Below, piece after piece: positions 57,638 through 64,000 of a DNA stretch of 64,000 nucleotides (within the stretch, counting starts at the first letter, position 1; every line of letters starts with the position of its first letter). A model generated the notes under the pieces. That model was given only the letters and a program-made list of their open reading frames with translations, had not been told where the DNA came from and ran no database searches. Made by a program: the position numbers and the translations under genes. This stretch comes from Burkholderiales bacterium UBA1834 (GTDB lineage: Bacteria > Pseudomonadota > Gammaproteobacteria > Burkholderiales > Burkholderiaceae_C), in NCBI GenBank assembly GCA_002339015.1, contig DDJC01000062.1:61906-125905 (forward strand), written 5' to 3'.

Positions 57638-59425
57638 ATGTTCAAGAACCTGACTGTCGCCATGCGCCTGACCTTGGGCTTCGGCATCGTGGTCACGCTG
57701 TTGCTGATCATGGCCGTGCTCAATGTGTCTCGACTGTCCGCCATCAACGGATCGTCCACTGAGATCATGGAGGACCGCTATCCCAAGGTAGAGATGGCCA
57801 CGCAGATCGCCAAGAACGCACTCAGGAACGGCATCCTGCTGCGCAGCTACATCCTGAGCAACGATGCCTCGGAGCAGGACGCCCTGCGACAGCGCATCGA
57901 GGCCACGCGCAACGAGAACGGTGAACTGCTCAAGAAACTCGAACCGCTGATCACTTCCGAGGATGCCAAGCAGGTTCTCAAGACGCTGGTCGATCACCGT
58001 GCAGCGCTGTCCACGAAGTACACGCGTCTGTATGAACTGGTGCGCATCGACAAGGCGCAGGCGGCGCAGTTCATGAGCGCGGACTTCGCGCCTGCCAATG
58101 ACGTCTACATCGATTCGGCGGAGACCATGGTGGCCTACCAGGTCAAGCAGATGAACCAGGCCAATGCCGACGCGGACGCGCTTTACGCCCAGACGCGGGC
58201 ACTGGTGATCGGTCTGTCGATCATGGCCATCGTGGTGGCAGTGGGCGTGGGCTACGCCATTGCCCGTGGCCTGCTCAGGCTGCTGGGCGGCGAGCCCACC
58301 TATGCGGCCGACGTGCTGCGCAAGGTGGCGATGGGTGATTTCACCGTGCAGGTGCACACGCGGCCAGGCGATACCACCAGCATGCTGCACACCGTCCGGG
58401 AGATGGTGGGCCTGGCCGGCAACAGCATCAACGACGTGGTGCGCGTGATGAGCGCGGTGGCCGACGGCGACCTGACGCAGACGATCACCAAGGACTACCA
58501 GGGCTCCTTCGCGGAGATGAAGGAGTATGTCAACAACACGGTGACCAAGCTCTCGCAGGTGGTGTCCGAGGTGAACGCCAGCGCCGAATCGCTGGCTGGG
58601 GCTTCCGAAGAGGTGAGTGCCACGGCACAGTCGTTGAGCCAGGCCTCGAGCGAGCAGGCCGCGGGTGTGGAGGAAACCAGCGCATCGATCGAACAGATGA
58701 CGGCCTCGATCGCGCAGAACACCGAAAACGCCAAGGTGACGGACGGCATGGCCACCAAGGCCGCGTCCGAGGCATCGGAAGGCGGTGAAGCCGTGAAGGC
58801 CACCGTGGCCGCCATGAAGCAGATCGCGCAGAAGATCGGGATCATCGACGACATCGCCTACCAGACCAACCTGCTGGCGCTCAATGCCGCCATCGAGGCG
58901 GCGCGCGCCGGAGAGCATGGCAAGGGCTTTGCGGTGGTGGCCGCCGAGGTGCGCAAGCTGGCCGAGCGCAGCCAGGTGGCGGCGCAGGAGATCGGCGATG
59001 TGGCCGGCTCGAGCGTCGAGCTGGCCGAGCGTGCTGGCAAGCTGCTCGACGAGATGGTGCCCAACATCCGCAAGACCTCGGACCTGGTGCAGGAGATCAC
59101 GGCGGCTTCCGAAGAGCAGTCGTCGGGCGTGAGCCAGATCAACGCGGCCGTGAGCCAGCTCAGTCAGACCACCCAGCAGAACGCGTCAAGTTCGGAAGAG
59201 CTGGCCGCAACGGCCGAGGAGATGAGCGGTCAGGCCGAGCAACTGCAGCAGTCCATGGCCTTCTTCAAGCTGCGGCATGCGCAGGCAACTGTGGTGAAGC
59301 CGTCCGCTTCCGGGACAAGCGCGCGCAAGCTTCGCTCGCCGGCCCGCGCCAAGCATGTTCCGGCGCCGGACCTGGCCATGGCTGGCGATGATGGCCCCGA
59401 CGAAACGCACTTCGCACGCTTTTGA
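57638..59425 (+). CDS. Methyl-accepting chemotaxis protein with tandem HAMP-like regions
   Basis: 595 residues from ATG 57638, with AGAGAGG upstream. Membrane helix at about 11-31, periplasmic four-helix-bundle ligand domain (4HB_MCP) to about 185, second membrane helix (LVIGLSIMAIVVAVGVGYAIA). Two HAMP-like units follow (RKVAMGDFTVQVHTRPGD and AVADGDLTQTITKDYQG), then the signalling coiled coil with the tip YQTNLLALNAAIEAARAGEH, GKGFAVVAAEVRKLAERS. The C-terminal tail (ARAKHVPAPDLAMAGDDGP) is flexible and lacks a classic CheR pentapeptide. It sits between cheA and cheW, so it is the dedicated receptor of this operon. Ligand unknown. Confidence 0.93.
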   Translation: MFKNLTVAMRLTLGFGIVVTLLLIMAVLNVSRLSAINGSSTEIMEDRYPKVEMATQIAKNALRNGILLRSYILSNDASEQDALRQRIEATRNENGELLKKLEPLITSEDAKQVLKTLVDHRAALSTKYTRLYELVRIDKAQAAQFMSADFAPANDVYIDSAETMVAYQVKQMNQANADADALYAQTRALVIGLSIMAIVVAVGVGYAIARGLLRLLGGEPTYAADVLRKVAMGDFTVQVHTRPGDTTSMLHTVREMVGLAGNSINDVVRVMSAVADGDLTQTITKDYQGSFAEMKEYVNNTVTKLSQVVSEVNASAESLAGASEEVSATAQSLSQASSEQAAGVEETSASIEQMTASIAQNTENAKVTDGMATKAASEASEGGEAVKATVAAMKQIAQKIGIIDDIAYQTNLLALNAAIEAARAGEHGKGFAVVAAEVRKLAERSQVAAQEIGDVAGSSVELAERAGKLLDEMVPNIRKTSDLVQEITAASEEQSSGVSQINAAVSQLSQTTQQNASSSEELAATAEEMSGQAEQLQQSMAFFKLRHAQATVVKPSASGTSARKLRSPARAKHVPAPDLAMAGDDGPDETHFARF

Positions 59426-59437
59426 GGAGGGATGACC

Positions 59438-59995
59438 GTGAACACCGCCAACAATGCCCTGGCGCCGCGGGTGGCCGGTCCGGTCCCAGCCTCCAAGCAG
59501 GCGGAGCCCGCGCAGTACCTGACCTTCATGCTCTCCGGTGAAACCTTCGCGATCGGCATCCTGGCCATCAAGGAGATCATCGAGTATCACGCGCTCACGA
59601 CCGTGCCGATGATGCCGGAGTGCGTGCGGGGAGTCATCAACCTGCGTGGTGCCGTGGTCCCCGTGATGGACCTGCAGGCCCGGTTCGGGCGGCCATCGTC
59701 GCCTGTGACCAAGCGCACCTGCATCGTCATCGTCGAAGTGCATTCGGCAGGAGCCGGCGAACCTGACAGCCAGGTGATTGGCGTGCTGGTGGACGTGGTC
59801 AACGAGGTGCTCGAGATCGGTCCGGAGGACATCGAGCCGCCGCCGGCCTTCGGTGCCCGCATCCGCACGGATTTCATGCAGGGCATGGGCCGCGTCAAGG
59901 GCCGCTTCGTGATCCTGCTGGATGTGAACCAGGTGTTCTCGCTGGACGACATCGCGCAACTCTCGGCCCTGGTGCCCGAGGTGCCGGTGGCATGA
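59438..59995 (+). CDS. cheW: CheW coupling protein
   Basis: 185 residues if the GTG at 59438 is used. ATG 59432 is two codons earlier, but GAGGAGGG abuts it directly, leaving no spacer, whereas the GTG has a normal six-base spacer. SH3-like CheW folds: LTFMLSGETFAIGILAIKEII, the loop VRGVINLRGAVVPVMDLQARFG and GRVKGRFVILLDVNQVF. It links CheA to receptor tips. Slightly long (CheW is usually 160-170) because of an N-terminal tail and the insert EVHSAGAGEPDS. Confidence 0.93.
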   Translation: MNTANNALAPRVAGPVPASKQAEPAQYLTFMLSGETFAIGILAIKEIIEYHALTTVPMMPECVRGVINLRGAVVPVMDLQARFGRPSSPVTKRTCIVIVEVHSAGAGEPDSQVIGVLVDVVNEVLEIGPEDIEPPPAFGARIRTDFMQGMGRVKGRFVILLDVNQVFSLDDIAQLSALVPEVPVA

Positions 59996-60022
59996 GCGTC
60001 AGGGCCGGGAAAGGCGCGCGTC

Positions 60023-60829
60023 ATGCAGCACACCATCACCGACCAGGAGTTCGGCTGGTTCCAGCGCTTCATCCTCGAGTCGGCCGGCATCAGCATGTCG
60101 GACGGCAAGAAGGCGCTGGTGACGGGCCGGCTGAGCCGGCGGCTGAATGCGCTCCAGCTGGACAGCTTCACCGCCTATTTCAAGCTGCTCAGCAGCGGCA
60201 AGGATCCCCAGGAGGTGCAGGCGGCCATCGACCTGTTGACCACCAACGAGACCTACTTCTTCCGCGAGCCCAAGCACTTCGATCTGCTGCGGCGCTTGGC
60301 CGGCGAGGCCGCGCACAAGCCTCATCCCGGCATGCGGGTGTGGAGCGCGGCCAGTTCCAGCGGCGAGGAGGCCTACAGCATCGCGATGGTCCTGGCGGAT
60401 TCACTGCCCAATGCCGCGTGGGAAGTGATGGGCACCGACATCAGCACCCGCGTGCTGCAGAAGGCGCGTCGCGGCCATTTTCCAATGGAGCGTGCACGGC
60501 ACATTCCGCAGGACTACCTCAAGCGTTTCTGCCTGCGCGGCTTCGGCGAGCAGGCCGGGACCCTGCTGGTGGATCGCTCGCTGCGGGCCAGGGTGCAGTT
60601 CCGGCATGCGAACCTCAACGAGCCGATGCCGTCCATCGGGCAGTTCGACGTGATCTTCCTGCGCAACGTGCTGATCTACTTCAACACCGACACCAAGCGG
60701 CGCGTGGTTTCGCGTCTTCTGGGCCACCTCAAGCCAGGCGGGTATCTGCTGATAGGCCATTCCGAGAGCCTCAACGACCTGGAGCAGCCCGTGATGCCCG
60801 TGGCCCCTTCGATCTACCGCAAGCCATGA
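60023..60829 (+). CDS. cheR: CheR receptor methyltransferase
   Basis: 268 residues from ATG 60023 with GGGAAAGG upstream. N-terminal helical domain (ISMSDGKKALVTGRLSRRL), then TTNETYFFREPKHFDLLRRL, the SAM-binding VWSAASSSGEEAYSIAMVL, MGTDISTRVLQKARRGHF and FDVIFLRNVLIYFNTDTKRR. It methylates receptor glutamates for adaptation. Its stop overlaps the cheD start in an ATGA. Confidence 0.94.
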   Translation: MQHTITDQEFGWFQRFILESAGISMSDGKKALVTGRLSRRLNALQLDSFTAYFKLLSSGKDPQEVQAAIDLLTTNETYFFREPKHFDLLRRLAGEAAHKPHPGMRVWSAASSSGEEAYSIAMVLADSLPNAAWEVMGTDISTRVLQKARRGHFPMERARHIPQDYLKRFCLRGFGEQAGTLLVDRSLRARVQFRHANLNEPMPSIGQFDVIFLRNVLIYFNTDTKRRVVSRLLGHLKPGGYLLIGHSESLNDLEQPVMPVAPSIYRKP

Positions 60830-61371
60830 ACATCGCATCTCCCTCCGACCCGCAGGTGCGCCCACCCGTGCGGCGCACCGACATCGTTCTGCAACCGGGG
60901 GACTATGCGGTGGCCGATCACCGGCACCGCATCCTCACGCTGCTGGGCTCGTGCGTGTCGATCACGCTGTGGCATGCCGGCCTGCGCGTGGGGGCGATGT
61001 CGCATTTCCTGGTGCCCAGCCGCGCGGGGTGCTCAGCCCTGCAACACGGGGCAGCGCTGGATGCCCATTACGGTGACGAGGCCCTGGCGCTGATGCTGGA
61101 GGGGCTGATCGAGCGTGGCGTGGCGCCACACGAGTGCGAGGCCAAGGTGTTCGGTGGTGGGGACATGTTTCCCGGCCTTTGCGCGCCCGGCGGCGGCGTG
61201 GGGCGGCGCAATGGTGATGCGGCTCACCGCCTGCTGCAGGCGCAGGGGATCGCCGTGGTCGCCAGCAGCCTGTTTGGCCAGGGGCATCGCAAGATCATCT
61301 TCGACATCGCCAGCGGCCATGTATGGTCGCGCCAGACCAGGGTGGGCATGGGGGGGGAGCCTGACGCATGA
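60826..61371 (+). CDS. cheD: CheD receptor glutamine deamidase
   Basis: 181 residues; ATG 60826 overlaps the cheR stop. Catalytic triad positions are visible: Cys in LTLLGSCVSITLWH, His in GAMSHFLVPSR, and the conserved segments KVFGGGDMFPGL and GRRNGDAAHRLL. It deamidates receptor Gln to Glu, making sites for CheR and CheB, and often acts with CheC, which is absent here. Its stop overlaps the cheB start in an ATGA. Confidence 0.94.
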   Translation: MNIASPSDPQVRPPVRRTDIVLQPGDYAVADHRHRILTLLGSCVSITLWHAGLRVGAMSHFLVPSRAGCSALQHGAALDAHYGDEALALMLEGLIERGVAPHECEAKVFGGGDMFPGLCAPGGGVGRRNGDAAHRLLQAQGIAVVASSLFGQGHRKIIFDIASGHVWSRQTRVGMGGEPDA

Positions 61372-62441
61372 AGCCCATCCAAGTCATGGTGGTGGATGAT
61401 TCCGCCGTGGTGCGCCAGGTGCTGACCTCCCTGCTCAACGCGGCCCCAGGCATCGAAGTGCTGCACGCCGTGGCCGACCCGGTCCTGGCCATCGAGCGGC
61501 TGAAGCAGGCATGGCCCGACGTGATCGTGCTGGACGTGGAAATGCCCCGCATGGACGGCATCACCTTCCTGCGCAAGATCATGAGCGAGCGGCCCACGCC
61601 GGTGGTGATCTGCTCCACGCTCACGGACAAGGGCGCGCAGACCACGGCCGAGGCGCTGGCGGCGGGGGCCGTGTCCATCGTGACCAAGCCCAAGCTCGGC
61701 CTCAAGCAGTTCCTGCAGGATGCCAGCGACGATCTGGTGGCCGAGGTGCGCGCTGCGGCCAAAGCCAATGTGAACCGGCTGGCCGTGCGTGCTTCGGGTC
61801 GGGCGGCGCCTGTCAAGCACACGGCCGATGTGGTGATCCCGGCGGGCGGGCGCGCCATGTCACAGACCACCGAGCGTGTCGTGGCCATCGGCACATCCAC
61901 CGGGGGCACGCAGGCCCTGGAAGACGTGCTGACCAGCCTGCCGCGCGTCAGCCCGGGCATCGTCATCGTGCAGCACATGCCCGAGAAGTTCACGGCGGCT
62001 TTCGCGGCAAGGCTCGATTCGCTGTGCGAGATCGAGGTGCGCGAAGCCCGCAACAACGACCGCGTGGTGCCTGGCCGCGCATTGATCGCGCCGGGCGGCC
62101 GCCACATGCTGCTGCGGCGCAGCGGGGCACAGTACCACGTGGAGGTGGTGGATGGACCTCTGGTCAACCGACACCGACCCTCGGTGGACGTGCTGTTCCG
62201 CTCCGCCGCCAAGAGCGCCGGCGCCAACGCGCTGGGCATCATCATGACGGGCATGGGCGACGACGGCGCCGCGGGCTTGCTGGAGATGCGCCAGGCCGGT
62301 GCGCACACCCTGGCGCAGGATGAGCGCAGCTGCGTCGTCTACGGCATGCCCAAGGAAGCCGTCAAGCGCGGAGGCGTGGAGCGCAGCGTGCCCTTGCAGG
62401 GCATTGCGGCCGAGATCGTGCGGCAGTTGGCCGTGCACTGA
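61368..62441 (+). CDS. cheB: CheB receptor methylesterase
   Basis: 357 residues, ATG 61368 overlapping the cheD stop. N-terminal receiver domain with VMVVDDSAVVRQVL, phospho-acceptor in IVLDVEMPRMDGITFL and the Lys in VTKPK. Linker follows at about 115-165. Methylesterase domain has the Ser nucleophile in GTSTGGTQAL, His in VQHMPEKFTAAF and Asp in MTGMGDDGAAGL. It removes methyl groups from receptors when phosphorylated by CheA. It ends the che operon; no cheZ or cheC is seen. Confidence 0.95.
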   Translation: MKPIQVMVVDDSAVVRQVLTSLLNAAPGIEVLHAVADPVLAIERLKQAWPDVIVLDVEMPRMDGITFLRKIMSERPTPVVICSTLTDKGAQTTAEALAAGAVSIVTKPKLGLKQFLQDASDDLVAEVRAAAKANVNRLAVRASGRAAPVKHTADVVIPAGGRAMSQTTERVVAIGTSTGGTQALEDVLTSLPRVSPGIVIVQHMPEKFTAAFAARLDSLCEIEVREARNNDRVVPGRALIAPGGRHMLLRRSGAQYHVEVVDGPLVNRHRPSVDVLFRSAAKSAGANALGIIMTGMGDDGAAGLLEMRQAGAHTLAQDERSCVVYGMPKEAVKRGGVERSVPLQGIAAEIVRQLAVH

Positions 62442-62540
62442 ACGCCCCGCGCCTGCGCAGTCGTGCCCGGATATGCGACAGTATCCAGGGCCTTGAATCC
62501 GTCTGCTTGGCCACCATCTGCAACGGTTGACACCGTGTCG

Positions 62541-64000
62541 ATGCCCCTGTCTACCTTCCATCCCGTTGTGGCCGCCTGGTTCGCCAGCGCCTTTCCTGCG
62601 CCCACCGAGGCGCAGGCGCTGGCGTGGCCGGCGATCGCGGCCGGGCGCCACACCCTGGTGGCAGCGCCGACGGGGTCCGGCAAGACGCTGACCGCGTTCA
62701 TGGCGGCCATCGACAGCCTGGTGCGCCAGGGGCTGGAAGGCACGCTGAAAGACGAGACGCAGGTGATTTACGTGTCGCCGCTCAAGGCGCTGTCCAACGA
62801 CATCCACGTGAACCTGGAGGCGCCCCTGGCTGGCATCCGCGCCGAACTGGCGCGCGCCGGCCTGGCCGACATCGCCCTGCGCGCTGCCGTGCGCACGGGC
62901 GACACCCCCCAGGCCGAGCGTGACCGCCAGCGCCGCAAGCCTGCGCACATCCTGGTGACCACGCCGGAATCGCTCTACGTGCTGCTGGGCTCGGCGTCCG
63001 GGCGGCGCATGCTGTCCACAGCGCGCCACTTGATCGTCGATGAGATCCACGCGGTGGCGGCCAGCAAGCGCGGCAGCCACCTGGCGCTGTCGATGGCGCG
63101 GCTCGATGCGCTGTGCGGCCAGCCGCTGGTGCGCGTGGGCCTGTCCGCCACGCAAAAACCCATCGACGAGGTGGCGCGCTTCCTGGTGGGCGCGCGCAGC
63201 ACGGCGCCCGATGGCACCCCGCACTGCGCACTGATCGACATCGGCCACCACAAGCAGCGTGACCTGGCGCTGGAGATGCCGCCCGTGCCGCTGTCCGCTG
63301 TGATGAGCAATGATCAGTGGGAGATGGTCTATGACCGCCTGGCCGAGCTGGTGGTGCAGCACCGCACCACACTGGTGTTCGTGAACACGCGGCGCATGGC
63401 CGAACGCGCGGCACGCCACCTGGGAGAGCGGCTGGGCCGCGATGCGGTGGCCGCCCACCATGGCAGCCTGGCGCGTGATACGCGGCTGGGTGCCGAACAG
63501 CGGCTGAAGGCGGGCGAGCTGAAGGTGCTGGTGGCCACGGCCTCGCTGGAGTTGGGCATCGACATCGGGGATGTGGACCTGGTCTGCCAGCTGGGATCGC
63601 CCCGTTCCATCGCGGGCTTCCTGCAGCGCGTGGGGCGCTCCGGGCACGCGGTGGGCGGGGTACCCAAGGGGCGGTTGTTTCCCCAGTCGCGCGACGATCT
63701 GGTCGAGTGCGCGGCGCTGCTCGACAGCGTGCGCCGTGGCGAGCTGGACCGCCTGCACCTGCCGCCCGCCCCGCTGGACGTGCTGGCCCAGCAGATCGTG
63801 GCCGAGGTCACCTGCCAGGATTGGGACGAGGACGCGCTCTACGCCCTGGTGCGCCAGGCCTGGCCTTACGCGAACCTGCCGCGTGCGCGCTTCGACGAGG
63901 TCGTGCGCATGCTGGCCGAGGGCTTCACCACGCGCAACGGCACGCGGGGCGCCTATGTGCAGCGTGACGCCGTGAACCGCCGCCTGCACGGCCGCGCCGG
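62541..64000 (+). CDS. lhr: Lhr-type DEAD/DEAH-box helicase, N-terminal part (3' truncated by window edge)
   Basis: The frame is open from ATG 62541 (or GTG 62535) to the window end, 486 residues so far. Helicase motifs in order: Q-like FPAPTEAQALAWPAI, Walker A VAAPTGSGKTLTAF, Ib TTPESLYVLL, Walker B DEIH in LIVDEIHAVAASKRGSHLAL, III in VGLSATQKPIDEVARFL, then domain 2 with TTLVFVNTRRMAERAARHL, AAHHGSLARDTR, VATASLELGIDIGDVDLV and VI in QRVGRSGHAVGG. The spacing and the SLELGIDIG segment mark the large helicase-related (Lhr) family, which acts in DNA repair. The winged-helix and C-terminal parts lie beyond the window. Confidence 0.92.
   Translation, partial: MPLSTFHPVVAAWFASAFPAPTEAQALAWPAIAAGRHTLVAAPTGSGKTLTAFMAAIDSLVRQGLEGTLKDETQVIYVSPLKALSNDIHVNLEAPLAGIRAELARAGLADIALRAAVRTGDTPQAERDRQRRKPAHILVTTPESLYVLLGSASGRRMLSTARHLIVDEIHAVAASKRGSHLALSMARLDALCGQPLVRVGLSATQKPIDEVARFLVGARSTAPDGTPHCALIDIGHHKQRDLALEMPPVPLSAVMSNDQWEMVYDRLAELVVQHRTTLVFVNTRRMAERAARHLGERLGRDAVAAHHGSLARDTRLGAEQRLKAGELKVLVATASLELGIDIGDVDLVCQLGSPRSIAGFLQRVGRSGHAVGGVPKGRLFPQSRDDLVECAALLDSVRRGELDRLHLPPAPLDVLAQQIVAEVTCQDWDEDALYALVRQAWPYANLPRARFDEVVRMLAEGFTTRNGTRGAYVQRDAVNRRLHGRA

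Noticed and set aside
61860..63989. 709-residue antisense frame over cheB and lhr
   Set aside because: Shadow; the sense frames carry complete CheB and helicase motifs.
1..64000. tRNA, rRNA, CRISPR, insertion sequence, prophage or attachment site
   Set aside because: I looked for repeats with regular spacing, transposase or integrase motifs and cloverleaf-like segments and saw none; composition is uniform.

Overview
The window is about 64 kb of GC-rich DNA (roughly two thirds G+C by eye) with dense, mostly short-gapped genes. Gene content points to a motile, environmental betaproteobacterium of the order Burkholderiales, most likely near the Leptothrix/Rubrivivax/Aquabacterium group. The signs are a PEP-CTERM protein, a biliverdin-type bacteriophytochrome, a large che operon, OtsA/OtsB with a GH15 enzyme, and a desaturase/ferredoxin-reductase pair. 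This placement is inference. I see no rRNA, tRNA, insertion sequence, prophage or CRISPR array; the window reads as ordinary chromosome. It opens inside a two-partner-secretion transporter gene and closes inside an lhr-type helicase gene.

Layout. 1-1.5 kb: end of a TpsB outer-membrane transporter and a small secreted protein, then a 480-base gap rich in hairpins. 2-7.9 kb: two large signalling ATPases in tandem, one with a DNA-binding domain and one with SAM plus class III nucleotide cyclase domains. 7.9-13.7 kb: a compact group that looks like a small-molecule pathway (FAD monooxygenase, ThDP enzyme, flavin amino-acid oxidase, and a KAS III-like protein lacking the usual cysteine). 13.8-22.6 kb: glucokinase, then a trehalose/osmotic block (otsB, a membrane-anchored otsA, GH15 enzyme, MscS channel, outer-membrane protein). 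22.8-27.6 kb: a MarR regulator with a striking operator pair in front of a siderophore-interacting protein, a GlcG-like protein, two GST-like proteins and an AraC/GlxA regulator. 27.6-36 kb: a 99-residue flagellar-rod-like protein with a sigma-28-like promoter, dinB, DUF2239 and GGDEF genes sharing a regulated divergent promoter, a quinone oxidoreductase, a BNR propeller plus MoaD-like pair with a TetR gene, a VOC protein and a PEP-CTERM protein. 36-49.8 kb: desaturase with its reductase, a 1,456-residue membrane protein with internal duplication, thioesterase, pectinacetylesterase-like protein, lipoproteins, bacteriophytochrome kinase, lipoprotein Cu/Zn SOD and two small membrane proteins. 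49.9-62.4 kb: an MHS-type transporter, a chemoreceptor and a nine-gene chemotaxis operon (receptor-like protein, cheY, STAS, cheA, mcp, cheW, cheR, cheD, cheB).

The most interesting threads are: the acyloin-like cluster with its Cys-less KAS III protein; the OtsA with an N-terminal membrane/extracytoplasmic module; a CheA carrying two 24-residue repeats that fit the MshEN c-di-GMP-binding pattern; and sigma-28-like promoters in front of the flagellar-like gene, a diguanylate cyclase gene and, less surely, the che operon, which would tie motility, c-di-GMP and chemotaxis together. All functional links are inferred from sequence and memory of families; nothing was searched.
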